Positions 24,272 through 33,036 are shown, counted from the stretch's first letter. The stretch is DNA of 50,695 nucleotides from CALFMR01 sp035550595 (GCA_035550595.1 DASZOV010000145.1:1-50695), one strand, 5' to 3'. Notes: generated by a model not told the origin, from the letters alone. Made by a program: numbers and translations.

Positions 24272-26572
24272 TCACCAGTCGAATCGGGTGCCGCCGAAGA
24301 TCGCGCGGCCGGTGCCCGGATTGAACAGGGCGGACGTCGGCGTGGCGGTTCCGGCGGTGATCGTCGTCGAGATGTACCGTCTGTCGAGCAGGTTCCGTCC
24401 TTCGAGATAGGCGGACCAGCCGGCTCGGCGATCGTAGCCGGCCCTGACGTTCAGGAGCGCGAACGGGTCAACGGTGAGGCTGTTGGCGTTGTCGGCGAAG
24501 AACGCCTTTGGCATCCATTCGACATTCGGACCGGCGTAGAAGCCCGACGGATGACGGTAGAGCACCTCGGCGCGAACGCTGTGTGGTCCGACGCCGGGCA
24601 GCTCGTTGTTCCCGAATCGCGCGTCGTTTTCGAAGAAGAAATCGCTGTACGTGTACGTGGCGTTGAGCCAGACGCGATCGTCCTGCGTGAACGACGACGC
24701 GAGCACGGCAATGCCCAGGCCGGCTTCGAGGCCTTGATGGACGGTGCGGTCGGCGTTCACGACCGTGCACGGGCTGTACGGGGACGTCGTCAGACACTGC
24801 AGCTCATTGCGGAGCCGCGCCCGATAGACTGAGACGTCCCAGGTGATGTCGGGCCGGTGCGCGCGCGTGCCGACTTCCCAGGTCGTCGCCGTCTGCGCGT
24901 CGATGTCCGTGCTCGCCGGCGAGGCGAACGAGTTGACGTCGAAGCTCGGCACCTCGGCGCTGCGCGAGATGTTTCCGAAGATCTGGGACGTCGGCTCGAC
25001 GTCCCAGACGACGCCGACCTTCGGATCGAACAGATCGAAGGTGCGGCGTCCCGACTGGTCGCCGTCCGACAGCAGGCGATCCTGCCGGTCGCGGACCGCG
25101 TGCAGGAACTGGCCGCCCGCGACGAGCGCCACGTGCGGCGCGACGAAGAACGAATTCTCGACAGACGCCGACTCGTTTCGCGAGCGGTCGCGTGTGGAGA
25201 ACAGCAGTGCCCCCTTCACGGCGCCCGTCAGATTTTCGTACTCCTGGTAGTCAATCGTGCCGTCGTGCACGTTCACGCCGGCGATGAGGCGGTTGTGAAA
25301 GCCGCCGATGCGCCGGTCGGTCGTCGTGCGCGCGAACGCGCCGTAATCGTTCACGCGATAGTCGAGATAGCGATAAATGGGATGGTCCACGTGGCGCCGC
25401 ACACCGAACAGGCCGACCTCCACCGCGGTCGTTCCCAGGCGTAGCGTGGTCTTGTCGGCGATGCGCACCGAGTCGATGTTGCGTTGCTGATCCTGCCGCA
25501 CGAACTCGGAGTCGGCGGCCTGCGGCGAGGACAACGCCGCAGCCTTCGTGACTTCTCCGGGCAGGCGCTGCCGCCACGTGTTCGCGTTCACGTACACGCG
25601 CGTCTCGGCGTCCGACGAGAATTGATAGCCGACGTTCGCGCTGACGCGTTCCATGCGGCCGTTGCTGTGCTCACGGTATCCGTCCTCGCGCTGCGCCGAT
25701 CCGGTCACGAAGTAGTCGAGCCGACCCGAGACGCCGCCCGTGCTGGCCTGTCCTTTCACCGACCCGAAGCTGCCGACGTCGAGGCGGCCTTCCCAGCGCG
25801 AGGTGTCCCGTCCGGTGGGCGTGACGAAGTTGACGGCGCCGCCGAGCGCATTGGCGCCGTATCGCAGCGCGTTGGCGCCTTTGAACACTTCGACGTAGCG
25901 GTACGCCGTGGGATCGATCTCGAAAAGGTCGAACAGGCCGTCCGCCGTGTTGATGGGAATGCCGTCCATGTACATGTTCACCCCGCGATTCCCGTAGTTG
26001 CGCGTCAGACCGGAACCGCGGATCGACACCCGCGCGTCGATGTTGGACTTGGGCTGCAGCGTGAGCCCGGGCACCCACCCGAGCACGTCCTTGATGGTCG
26101 TGGCGGGTCCCGTCTTGAATTGCGCGTCGGAGACGACTTCGACCGCACCGGGTGCACGCTGGACGTCAGCCGTGGCGCGGGCCGTGCTCGGCACGGTGAG
26201 GGAGTCGTCAGCGGTGACGATGACGTTCGCCGAGAGCGTTTGGAGGACGAGTTGGAAGTCGGCGGCGGTCGATCCGGACGCCGCGACGGTGACGCGTCGT
26301 TCGGTGGTCTGAAAGCCGGGCGCGGACACGCGAATCGCGTGCTCGCCGGGCCGAAGGCCGTCGATCCGATATCGACCGTCGCGGTTCGCCATGGCGCCGT
26401 GAGGCGTCGTGGGGTCGTCGATGACATCGACCCGCGCCCCCGGTACGGACGCGCCAGTCTGATCCGAGACGACGCCGTACAGGACGGCCGACGGCTGCGC
26501 GTGGATGGCGGTGACGTTCGCCGTCAACACGAGTGCAGCGAGGCCGATGATACGGAAGACCGTGAACGACAT
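24272..26572 (-). CDS. TonB-dependent outer-membrane receptor
   Basis: A 766-aa receptor that imports a ligand across the outer membrane with TonB energy. Signal peptide (FRIIGLAALVLTANVTAIHA), then a carboxypeptidase-regulatory-like Ig domain (VLYGVVSDQTGASVPGARVD), a plug domain (TIKDVLGWVPGLTLQPKSNI, RGSGLTRNYGNRGVNMYMDG) and the barrel ending in TRFDW, with a terminal aromatic residue. The plug's two-step pattern resembles FecA-like receptors for iron chelates, but the ligand is not determinable. Start ATG 26572 rather than the upstream in-frame ATG because of the signal peptide. A perfect palindrome overlaps its putative promoter. Confidence 0.92.
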   Translation of the reverse strand: MSFTVFRIIGLAALVLTANVTAIHAQPSAVLYGVVSDQTGASVPGARVDVIDDPTTPHGAMANRDGRYRIDGLRPGEHAIRVSAPGFQTTERRVTVAASGSTAADFQLVLQTLSANVIVTADDSLTVPSTARATADVQRAPGAVEVVSDAQFKTGPATTIKDVLGWVPGLTLQPKSNIDARVSIRGSGLTRNYGNRGVNMYMDGIPINTADGLFDLFEIDPTAYRYVEVFKGANALRYGANALGGAVNFVTPTGRDTSRWEGRLDVGSFGSVKGQASTGGVSGRLDYFVTGSAQREDGYREHSNGRMERVSANVGYQFSSDAETRVYVNANTWRQRLPGEVTKAAALSSPQAADSEFVRQDQQRNIDSVRIADKTTLRLGTTAVEVGLFGVRRHVDHPIYRYLDYRVNDYGAFARTTTDRRIGGFHNRLIAGVNVHDGTIDYQEYENLTGAVKGALLFSTRDRSRNESASVENSFFVAPHVALVAGGQFLHAVRDRQDRLLSDGDQSGRRTFDLFDPKVGVVWDVEPTSQIFGNISRSAEVPSFDVNSFASPASTDIDAQTATTWEVGTRAHRPDITWDVSVYRARLRNELQCLTTSPYSPCTVVNADRTVHQGLEAGLGIAVLASSFTQDDRVWLNATYTYSDFFFENDARFGNNELPGVGPHSVRAEVLYRHPSGFYAGPNVEWMPKAFFADNANSLTVDPFALLNVRAGYDRRAGWSAYLEGRNLLDRRYISTTITAGTATPTSALFNPGTGRAIFGGTRFDW

Positions 26573-26601
26573 ACGTGATGTGCTCCGAAGCGGGTATCCC
26601 G

Positions 26602-26636
26602 AGTATAGGAATCGCGCCGTACGCATGAACATGCGT
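26602..26636 (-). promoter_or_regulatory. Promoter with palindromic operator for the TonB receptor
   Basis: On the minus strand TATACT (26602-26607) is a good -10. At 26621-26636 lies ACGCATG-AA-CATGCGT, a perfect 7-bp inverted repeat with a two-base centre, covering the place where the -35 element should be. This is the geometry of a repressor operator. Confidence 0.5.
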
Positions 26637-26703
26637 CACGTTGTCGCGGCGTTCTCGTGGCGCGGCACGAGAAGGTTTCGGCATCGTCTTGTGGGGGACG
26701 TCG

Positions 26704-26862
26704 ATGCTCGCCGTGGTCGCGAGCTGTCTCGTGGTGATTCGCGTCGTTCGCCGCAGTACGGCACGGGCCCACGGCGGTCCGCCATCATGTCTCGATCTGG
26801 AAACGACCGAGGCGGTGTGGCTGTCCGAGCAACTCGACGACGAACTGCGCAACCTCGACTGA
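26704..26862 (+). CDS. Possible small membrane protein
   Basis: A 52-aa reading frame starting at ATG 26704 with GGGGGAC upstream. It has one hydrophobic helix (MLAVVASCLVVIRVV), a short basic stretch and an acidic tail LSEQLDDELRNLD. The amphipathic acidic C-terminus looks protein-like, but I know no family and the length is short. It lies in the 359-bp gap between the TonB gene and the next minus-strand gene, of which the remainder holds the TonB promoter and a small hairpin. Confidence 0.35.
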   Translation: MLAVVASCLVVIRVVRRSTARAHGGPPSCLDLETTEAVWLSEQLDDELRNLD

Positions 26863-26882
26863 GCGCGGTGAAGAAAACAGGG

Positions 26883-26903
26883 GACAGGACGATCTTTCCT
26901 GTC
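26883..26903. repeat. Small REP-like hairpin, GACAGGA / TCCTGTC
   Basis: A 7-bp perfect stem with a 7-base loop, preceded by GAAAACAGG. The GAAAA-NGGGGACAG word resembles the short palindromic units that accompany REP-associated transposases in many genomes. It lies downstream of the small frame and downstream of the minus-strand gene at 26932. Confidence 0.4.
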
Positions 26904-26931
26904 GCCTGCTCTCCGTGGCCTGTCTTCTCGC

Positions 26932-27330
26932 CTACGCCAGGCTTCGCCGCTCGATCGTCATGTAGAGCGGCGCGACGCCGAGCAGCGCGAGCAGGCTCAG
27001 CGTGGCTGCGCCCGCGCGGTTGACGATGATGAACTCCAGGTGCTCGCCGGCTTCCACTTGGAACGCGATGCGCTTGCGGAACAGCGTGTTGTGCGCGCGC
27101 AGGACGTGACTGCCGGGCCGAACGTCCTCGGTGAACGCCTCGCCGTACATCAGCGTCACGGGCGCGCCGTCGTCGAGGCGGGCGACGATTTGGCGCTGTT
27201 GGCAATCCTCCGGGTGCGCGCGGCTGATGGTGACGCGCGTGCGCAGTTCCTGATCGAAGGCGTCGGGCGCGTGTGACGAAAACGTCGGCGTGGTGCCGTT
27301 GGCGTCGGTCGCGGGTGTACGAACGGTCAT
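26932..27330 (-). CDS. Hypothetical protein with C-terminal hydrophobic segment
   Basis: A 132-aa protein. Residues about 30-105 look like a small beta domain (RVTISRAHPEDCQQRQIVAR, LMYGEAFTEDVRPGSHVLRA, FQVEAGEHLEFIIVNR), reminiscent of PEGA-type or DUF-type domains that handle a basic ligand. A hydrophobic helix ATLSLLALLGVAPLYMTI ends the protein. No named family recognised. Codon use fits the neighbourhood, and coding periodicity looks real. Confidence 0.6.
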   Translation of the reverse strand: MTVRTPATDANGTTPTFSSHAPDAFDQELRTRVTISRAHPEDCQQRQIVARLDDGAPVTLMYGEAFTEDVRPGSHVLRAHNTLFRKRIAFQVEAGEHLEFIIVNRAGAATLSLLALLGVAPLYMTIERRSLA

Positions 27331-27376
27331 GCGTGACGGGCCTTGTCTGACAGGCGTCCCTCGCCCGGAACCCCCG

Positions 27377-28426
27377 CTATCCGCGCAGGTTCCTGACCGC
27401 CTCCGCGGCGGGTGAGTCCGGCCAGACCGGACGTGGCCTGGCGGTGTACTGGGCGTGGGCCAGCTCTCCCTGAAAAAATACGACTTCCGAGGCCATGAAC
27501 GCCAGTCTCGCCCACACCCGCACGAGGATGTAGAGCAGGCCGAGGCCCAGCACCTGCCAGTTCGCGGCTGACGGAACCGGCGCGACCTGCAGCCACAGCC
27601 GCGCGACGATGAGCGCCGCGACGGCGTTCAGAATCGCCAACCCGGCGATGCGCCACGCGCGCCGGCGGACGAACCGCACGGCGGCGGCGGTCGTGCTGAT
27701 CACGCTGCGCCGGTCCTCGACGACGAAGCGGACGTTGATGAAGTCGACCATCAGCACGACCGCCGTCAGACAGACGAAGAAGACGAGATACAGGCAGCCG
27801 CGCAGCACGACGGCTCCGTCGCCGGACGCGAGCTCGCGCGCTGCGCGTCCATAGGCGACTGTGAACAGCAGCGGGTGCAGCCAGCGGAAGAGCAGCCAGT
27901 AGGCGGCCGCGACGAAGGGCGCGAGCCGCAGGAACCGGAAGAAATAGGCGCCGCACGCCGAGAAGAACGCGACGGTCCCCATGCGCCGCCCGCGCGCGAG
28001 CCGCTCGAGGACGCCGCCGGTGAGAAAGACCCACAGCGCGATGTCGACGACGACCGCGGTGACGATCGACCGATCGAAGGAGCGGCCGTCGATCGCGCGG
28101 CTCACGATCGCGAACGCGCCGCCGAACTCGACGAGCGCGCGCGTGAACGTGCGGCCGACGTCTTCCCTCGTCGCGGGGAGCTCGGCCGTCCATCGCGCAC
28201 GCCATCCGTTCGACGCGGCCTCGGCTTCGACGCTCGTCCCGGCGTTTGCGTGCGTCCCGGCGTCGAGCGCGTCGGCGAGCGGCAGCGCCGCGAGGGCGAT
28301 CACGACGAGCAGTCCGGTCGTGAGCGCCGGCGCGCGGACGACGCGGCGCCACCCTTCGACGAACGCGCCCAGCACGGTCGCGCGTGGATGCACGACCGCC
28401 GGCGTCGTGTCAGGCGAAGGCGGCAT
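27377..28426 (-). CDS. Polytopic membrane protein of unknown function
   Basis: A 349-aa protein with about six hydrophobic helices, including APALTTGLLVVIALAALPLA, TAVVVDIALWVFLTGGVLER, RGCLYLVFFVCLTAVVLMVD and IAGLAILNAVAALIVARLWL. A large loop lies after the first helix. The C-terminal sequence RLAFMASEVVFFQGELAHAQ recurs in uncharacterised acidobacterial membrane proteins as far as I recall, but I cannot name a family. Start ATG 28426 overlaps the end of a truncated frame upstream. Confidence 0.65.
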   Translation of the reverse strand: MPPSPDTTPAVVHPRATVLGAFVEGWRRVVRAPALTTGLLVVIALAALPLADALDAGTHANAGTSVEAEAASNGWRARWTAELPATREDVGRTFTRALVEFGGAFAIVSRAIDGRSFDRSIVTAVVVDIALWVFLTGGVLERLARGRRMGTVAFFSACGAYFFRFLRLAPFVAAAYWLLFRWLHPLLFTVAYGRAARELASGDGAVVLRGCLYLVFFVCLTAVVLMVDFINVRFVVEDRRSVISTTAAAVRFVRRRAWRIAGLAILNAVAALIVARLWLQVAPVPSAANWQVLGLGLLYILVRVWARLAFMASEVVFFQGELAHAQYTARPRPVWPDSPAAEAVRNLRG

Positions 28427-28562
28427 GGTTGACCGGGTCGAGCGTCGCGCGCAGACTGTAATTCGTATATTCCAGCGAACGAGCCGGAGCCTGGCGGGCC
28501 ACGAGGCCGGCGGGCACGGCAAGGAGAGCGGCGGCAAGCGCGACGCGCGGCGCGACAAGCAT
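28410..28562 (-). pseudogene. Short exported frame, possible M1 peptidase remnant
   Basis: ATG 28562 to TGA 28410 gives 50 aa: a convincing signal peptide (VALAAALLAVPAGLVA, then RQAPARS) followed by LEYTNYSLRATLDPVNHAAF. That tail resembles the very beginning of the M1 aminopeptidase domain (tyrosine, alternating strand, LDP, His) and then stops. It overlaps the start of the membrane protein gene by seventeen bases. Either a truncated peptidase gene or a small secreted peptide; evidence is thin. The rest of the gap to 28662 holds only a possible TATACG -10 element. Confidence 0.35.
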
Positions 28563-28662
28563 GGACTGGCGACAGATCCTACTGCACGGCCGCGGCCAGG
28601 TCGTCGGTGGATGCCGCAGTGACAGTGAGCGATGTGTTCAACGGCCGTTCAAGGAGTGCCCG

Positions 28663-29178
28663 ATGAGACGAGCGACTGGATCGACACGTGTTCTGGTGTT
28701 TTCCATGATGGCCGCGGGCCTGCTGGCGTTGCCCGTGGCAGGCTGGGCGCAGGATGCGCCAGCCGCGCCGGCAGCGCCCGCCGCGCCAGCGGCTCCAGCG
28801 GCCGCGGCGACGCCTGCCGCGCCAGCCGAGGCCGCCGCACCGGCGGCTGCGACGCCTGACGAGGCCAAGGCCTTTCTCGGTGACTGGGTGATCGCCGTCG
28901 AGGCTCCAGACGGACCGGCGAACGTCGCACTGTCGCTTTCGACCGCCGACGGCAAGGTCGTCGGCAAAGTGAGCTCGGGCGTGCAGCCGGAGACCGTCAT
29001 CACCGACATCACGCGCGACGGCGAGTCGCTGCTGCTGCGCTACACGTTCGACTACCAGGGGATGTCGATTCCGACCAACCTCTGGCTCACGCCCGCCGCC
29101 GACAAGATCAACGCGGACTTCTCGTTCGCCGACGGCCAGTTCGAGATGCCGGGCGTGGGGACGCGCAAGAAGGGCTAG
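28663..29178 (+). CDS. Secreted protein with Ala/Pro linker and beta domain
   Basis: A 171-aa protein with AAGGAG eight bases before its ATG. Signal peptide (VLVFSMMAAGLLALPVAGWA, then QDA), then about 40 residues of Ala/Pro repeats (APAAP units), then a beta-rich domain of about 105 residues: AFLGDWVIAVEAPDGPANV, KVVGKVSSGVQPE, LLLRYTFDYQG, INADFSFADGQFEM. The domain looks like a small lipocalin-like or DUF-type barrel seen in Acidobacteriota, function unknown. The linker would let it span peptidoglycan or tether to a surface. Confidence 0.75.
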   Translation: MRRATGSTRVLVFSMMAAGLLALPVAGWAQDAPAAPAAPAAPAAPAAAATPAAPAEAAAPAAATPDEAKAFLGDWVIAVEAPDGPANVALSLSTADGKVVGKVSSGVQPETVITDITRDGESLLLRYTFDYQGMSIPTNLWLTPAADKINADFSFADGQFEMPGVGTRKKG

Positions 29179-29224
29179 CGCGCGTCGTGTCGCGGCGCGC
29201 CGGTGCGTTCGAGTCGACTGACGG

Positions 29225-30178
29225 ATGAGGAAGGAGCTCGCCACCTTCGTCCTGCTGGTCGTGCTCTGCGCGATCGTCACGGCGCTCAACCCGCGCTTCC
29301 TGTCACCGGTCAACCTGCAGAACACGGCCCGGCTGGTCGGGGCGTTCGGGATCTTCAGTCTGGGCCTCGGCCTGGTCATCATCACGGGCGGAATCGACCT
29401 GTCGGTTGGTTCCGCCTTCGCGCTCCTCGGCGTGCTGCTCTCGATCATGCTGACCGAGTGGCACCTGCCGTGGCCGTTCGCCGTGCTGCTCGTCATCGGC
29501 CTGGGCGCGCTGCTCGGCGCCTTTCACGGCGTGCTCATCACGCGCCTCGGCCTGCAGCCCTTCATCGTCACGCTCTGCGGCCTGCTGCTCTATCGCGGGC
29601 TGGCGCGGTTCATCGCCGGTGACGAGACGAAGGGATTCGGCAACGCGGAAGGATTCCGAACGTTGCAGGCCGCGGCAACAGGCAGCGTGTTCGGCCTTCC
29701 GATGCCGTTCGTCGGCCTCATCGTGGCGAGCCTCGTGATGTGGATCGTGCTGCACCGATCAGTCTTCGGCCGCCACGTCTACGCGACGGGCCGGAACGAG
29801 ATCGCGGCGCGCTATTCGGGCGTGAACGTGCACCGCGTCATTGTGGCGACCTACGTCATCATGGGCGTGCTGACGGGCGTCGGCGCGATCATCTTCGCGT
29901 TCTACACGAACTCGGTGTCGCCGTCCTCGCACGGCACGTTCTTCGAGCTGTACGGTATTGCGGCCGCCGTGCTCGGCGGCTGCAGCCTGCGAGGCGGCGA
30001 AGGCTCGGTCATCGGCATCCTGCTCGGGACGACGCTGCTGCAGGTGCTACAGAACCTCGTGAACCTGCTCGGGATTCCGAGCTCACTCAACTTTGCCGTG
30101 ATGGGCGGCGTGATCCTGATCGGCGTCGCGGCCGACCGGGTGGTGCAGCGCCGCGCCACGCGCGTGACGGCCGGCTGA
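29225..30178 (+). CDS. Sugar ABC transporter permease (RbsC type)
   Basis: A 317-aa inner-membrane permease of the BPD_transp_2 family, with eight to ten helices. Family marks: IITGGIDLSVGSAFALLGVL near residue 55, FHGVLITRLGLQPFIVTLCG, the coupling-helix region YATGRNEIAARYSGVNVHRV, and IAAAVLGGCSLRGGEGSVIG. It should move a monosaccharide with the next two genes. Start ATG 29225 has AGTCGACTGACGG upstream with no strong ribosome site. The order permease, binding protein, ATPase is inverted relative to E. coli rbs. Confidence 0.93.
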   Translation: MRKELATFVLLVVLCAIVTALNPRFLSPVNLQNTARLVGAFGIFSLGLGLVIITGGIDLSVGSAFALLGVLLSIMLTEWHLPWPFAVLLVIGLGALLGAFHGVLITRLGLQPFIVTLCGLLLYRGLARFIAGDETKGFGNAEGFRTLQAAATGSVFGLPMPFVGLIVASLVMWIVLHRSVFGRHVYATGRNEIAARYSGVNVHRVIVATYVIMGVLTGVGAIIFAFYTNSVSPSSHGTFFELYGIAAAVLGGCSLRGGEGSVIGILLGTTLLQVLQNLVNLLGIPSSLNFAVMGGVILIGVAADRVVQRRATRVTAG

Positions 30179-30199
30179 CCGGCGAGAGGAGCATCGAAC

Positions 30200-31150
30200 A
30201 TGACGTCGAAGATCGCGGTCCTGACGGCTGCCACCGCCCTCGTCATCCTGGGCGGGTGTTCGCGCGCCAAGGCGCCCGCGCACAAGCTCGCCTTCATCAC
30301 GAACAACGCGGCTGACTTCTGGACGATCGCGCGCCGCGGCGTGGAGAAGGCGGCGTCCGAGCTGCCCGACGTCGACGTCCAGTTCCGCCTCGGCGACGGC
30401 ACGGCCGCCGCGCAGAAGCGGATCGTCGACGACCTCATGGCCGCCGGTGTGGACGGCATCGCCATCAGTCCCGTCGATCCCGCGAACCAGATCGGCATGC
30501 TCGACGCCGTCGCCGAACGCGCCGTCGTCTTCACGCACGACAGCGATGCGCCCGATTCGAAGCGCGAGTGCTACGTCGGCACGGACAACGTGGCGGCCGG
30601 CCGGCAGGCCGGCGAGCTCATCAAGGAGGCGCTGCCCCAGGGCGGCAAGATCGCGATGTTCGTCGGCAAGCTCGACGCGCGCAACGCGCAGGACCGGCTG
30701 CAGGGCATCAAGGAAGCGATTGCTGGGACGAAGATCGAAATCCTCGACATCCGCACCGACGACACGGATGAAGTTCGCGCCAAGGCGAACGTCTCGGAGA
30801 TGCTCGTCGCGCATCCGGAGGTCGCCGCGCTCGTCGGCCTCTGGAGTTACAACGGACCGGCGATCGTCAACGCCGTCCGCGACGCCGGCAAGATCGGGAA
30901 GGTCAAGATCATCGCCTTTGACGAGGACGCCGAGACGCTCGCGGGTGTGAAGTCGGGCGCGATCGTCGGTACCGTCGTGCAGCAGCCGTTCGAGTTCGGC
31001 TATCAAGCGATCACGCGGCTCGCCAAGGTCGTCGAGGGCGATCGTTCGGGCATTCCGGCCAGCCACCAGATCTTCATTCCCACGCGCGTCATCCGCCAGG
31101 CGGACGTCGAGGCGTTCCAGACGTCGCTGAATACGCTCCTGGGCCGCTAG
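30200..31150 (+). CDS. Sugar-binding lipoprotein (RbsB type)
   Basis: A 316-aa periplasmic-binding-protein domain with a lipoprotein signal, TAATALVILGGCSRAKAP, lipobox LGGC. Two-lobed fold marks: KLAFITNNAADFWTIARRGV, VDGIAISPVDPANQIGMLDA, FTHDSDAPDSKRECYVGTDN, ALVGLWSYNGPAIVNAVRDA, IIAFDEDAETLAGVKSGAIV and QQPFEFGYQAI. Asp/Asn/Arg residues at these places bind pyranoses in RbsB relatives. GAGAGGAG precedes ATG 30200. The ligand cannot be fixed by eye; ribose, xylose, allose or arabinose are the usual choices. Confidence 0.92.
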   Translation: MTSKIAVLTAATALVILGGCSRAKAPAHKLAFITNNAADFWTIARRGVEKAASELPDVDVQFRLGDGTAAAQKRIVDDLMAAGVDGIAISPVDPANQIGMLDAVAERAVVFTHDSDAPDSKRECYVGTDNVAAGRQAGELIKEALPQGGKIAMFVGKLDARNAQDRLQGIKEAIAGTKIEILDIRTDDTDEVRAKANVSEMLVAHPEVAALVGLWSYNGPAIVNAVRDAGKIGKVKIIAFDEDAETLAGVKSGAIVGTVVQQPFEFGYQAITRLAKVVEGDRSGIPASHQIFIPTRVIRQADVEAFQTSLNTLLGR

Positions 31151-31168
31151 CCGGCGGAGGCGCGAAGC

Positions 31169-32707
31169 ATGGACGCGCCCGTCCTCGAGCTCCGCCGGAT
31201 CGAGAAGCGCTTTCCCGGCGTTCACGCGCTGAAGGGCGTCAGCCTCGAGGTGCATGCGGGCGAAGTCCTCGCGCTGCTCGGCGAGAACGGCGCCGGTAAG
31301 TCGACGCTCATGAAGATCGTCGGCGGCGTCGAGCGGCCGGACGCGGGCGAGGTGCTCGTCGCGGGCGCGCCGGTCGTCATTCGCGACGTGCAGGCCGCCG
31401 CGGCGCTCGGCATCGCGTTCATCCACCAGGAATTGAACCTGCTCGACAACCTCGACGTGGCGGGCAACGTCCTGCTCGGCCGCGAGCCGACGTACGGCGG
31501 ACCGCTGCGCCTCGTCGATCGCGCGCGCATGCGGGCGCTCGTTCAGCCGCTGCTCGACGATCTCGGGCTGAAGATGACGCCGGCGACGCCGATGGCCGGT
31601 CTGTCGATCGCGCAACAGCAACTCGTCGAGATCGCGAAGGCGCTGTCGATCGACGCGCGCGTGATCATCATGGACGAGCCGACGTCGAGCCTGACGCCCG
31701 CGGAGACGACGCGGCTGCACGCGGTCGTGGCCGAGCTGCGGCGGCGGGGCAGGGCGGTCATCTACATCACGCACCGGCTCGGCGAAGTCGAGGCCATCGC
31801 GGACCGTGCGGTCGTCCTGCGCGACGGCGCCAACGCGGGCGCGCTCGCGAAGGACGAGCTCACGCACGATCGGATGATCCGGTTGATGGTCGGACGCGAC
31901 CTCGCGGCTGCCGCGCCGGCCGCGGATGCGACGTCGGGAGCACCGCGCCTGCGCGTGACGGAGCTTCGCACCGCACGCTATCCGCGCCATGCCGTGTCGT
32001 TCACCGTCGGGCGCGGCGAGATTCTCGGCGTCGCGGGCCTCATCGGCGCAGGCCGGTCGGAAATCGCGCGCGCGATCTTCGGCATCGAACCACCGATCGC
32101 TGGCACGATCGAGCTGGATAGCGCGGTCGTCGCGATCGCCGATTCGGCCGCCGCCATTCGCGCCGGTGTGTGCCTCGTTCCCGAGGACCGTCGACTCGAA
32201 GGGCTCATCGTCGATTTCTCGATCCGCGAGAACGTGTCGCTGCCCGGACTCGAGCGGCAGGCGAGACATGGGCTGGTGTCGGGCGGCGGCGAACGCGAGA
32301 CGGCCGTGGCGATGTGCGAGCGGCTGCAGGTGAAGGCGCCGTCGATCGACGTGCGGGCGGCGACGCTCAGCGGCGGCAATCAGCAGAAATGCGTCCTGGC
32401 GAAGTGGCTCGCGCTCGAGCCGAAGGTGCTCATCGTCGATGAGCCGACGCGCGGCATCGACGTCGGCGCGAAGGCGGAAATCTACGCGCTGCTGCGGGAA
32501 CTCGCGGCCGGCGGCATGGCCATCGTGATGATCAGCAGCGACATGGAGGAGATTCTGCGCGTGAGCGACCGCGTGGCCGTCATGCACGAAGGACGACTGG
32601 CCGGTATCCTTGCCGGGAGCGAACGGTCCGAGTCCAACATCATGACGCTGGCTGTCGGACGCGCTCTGCTATCATCGGCCGATTCAGTGCGCCGCCGGGT
32701 CGACTGA
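31169..32707 (+). CDS. Sugar ABC transporter ATPase (RbsA type, two NBDs)
   Basis: A 512-aa tandem nucleotide-binding protein. First half: Walker A LLGENGAGKSTLMKIVGGVE, MAGLSIAQQQLVEIAKALS, Walker B VIIMDEPTSSL, then His loop VIYITHRLGEV. Second half: degenerate Walker A VAGLIGAGRSEIARAIFG, signature TLSGGNQQKCVLAKWLALEP and DEPTRGIDVGAKAEIY. The second site is probably weak, as in RbsA. It follows the binding protein by 18 bases with GGCGGAGG upstream, closing the importer operon. No regulator gene is adjacent. Confidence 0.94.
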   Translation: MDAPVLELRRIEKRFPGVHALKGVSLEVHAGEVLALLGENGAGKSTLMKIVGGVERPDAGEVLVAGAPVVIRDVQAAAALGIAFIHQELNLLDNLDVAGNVLLGREPTYGGPLRLVDRARMRALVQPLLDDLGLKMTPATPMAGLSIAQQQLVEIAKALSIDARVIIMDEPTSSLTPAETTRLHAVVAELRRRGRAVIYITHRLGEVEAIADRAVVLRDGANAGALAKDELTHDRMIRLMVGRDLAAAAPAADATSGAPRLRVTELRTARYPRHAVSFTVGRGEILGVAGLIGAGRSEIARAIFGIEPPIAGTIELDSAVVAIADSAAAIRAGVCLVPEDRRLEGLIVDFSIRENVSLPGLERQARHGLVSGGGERETAVAMCERLQVKAPSIDVRAATLSGGNQQKCVLAKWLALEPKVLIVDEPTRGIDVGAKAEIYALLRELAAGGMAIVMISSDMEEILRVSDRVAVMHEGRLAGILAGSERSESNIMTLAVGRALLSSADSVRRRVD

Positions 32708-32715
32708 CCACGGCA

Positions 32716-33036
32716 ATGGAATGTCAGCCCATGCCCATGAACGCTCTCGGCGTCGACGACCGCGCCTTGGCAGCCTTCTGCGCGCGACACCACATTCGAA
32801 GGCTGTCGCTGTTCGGCTCGACCCTCCGGGGAACTGCGCGGCCCGACAGCGACCTCGACCTGTTGGTCGAGTTCGAAACAGGCCAGGAGCCGGGACTGCT
32901 CCGCCTGACTCGAATGGAGTTCGAGCTGTCGTCGCTGGTGGGCGGCCGAAGGATTGATCTTCGGACGCTTCGGGATCTTTCCCGATATTTCCGCGACGAC
33001 GTGTTGCGTACCGCCAAGGTGCAGTATGCAGCCTGA
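32716..33036 (+). CDS. mntA: MntA-type nucleotidyltransferase antitoxin
   Basis: A 106-aa minimal nucleotidyltransferase. The signature LSLFGSTLRGTARPDSDLDL holds the GSXXRG and DxD metal site, followed by LVEFETGQEPGLLRLTRME and RRIDLRTLRDLSRYFRDDVL. In HepT/MntA systems this protein adds AMP to the HepT toxin and neutralises it. Start may be ATG 32716, 32731 or 32737; the second or third would trim the odd MECQPMP lead. The toxin gene overlaps its end by eleven bases but is damaged, see next entry. Confidence 0.9.
   Translation: MECQPMPMNALGVDDRALAAFCARHHIRRLSLFGSTLRGTARPDSDLDLLVEFETGQEPGLLRLTRMEFELSSLVGGRRIDLRTLRDLSRYFRDDVLRTAKVQYAA

Noticed and set aside
29200..29222. T-loop-like GTTCGAGTC before the ABC permease
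   Set aside because: No acceptor, D or anticodon stems can be drawn around it, so no tRNA.
30083..32587. 834-codon open frame antisense to the ABC importer genes
   Set aside because: Spans three well-supported genes on the other strand and has shadow-type composition.
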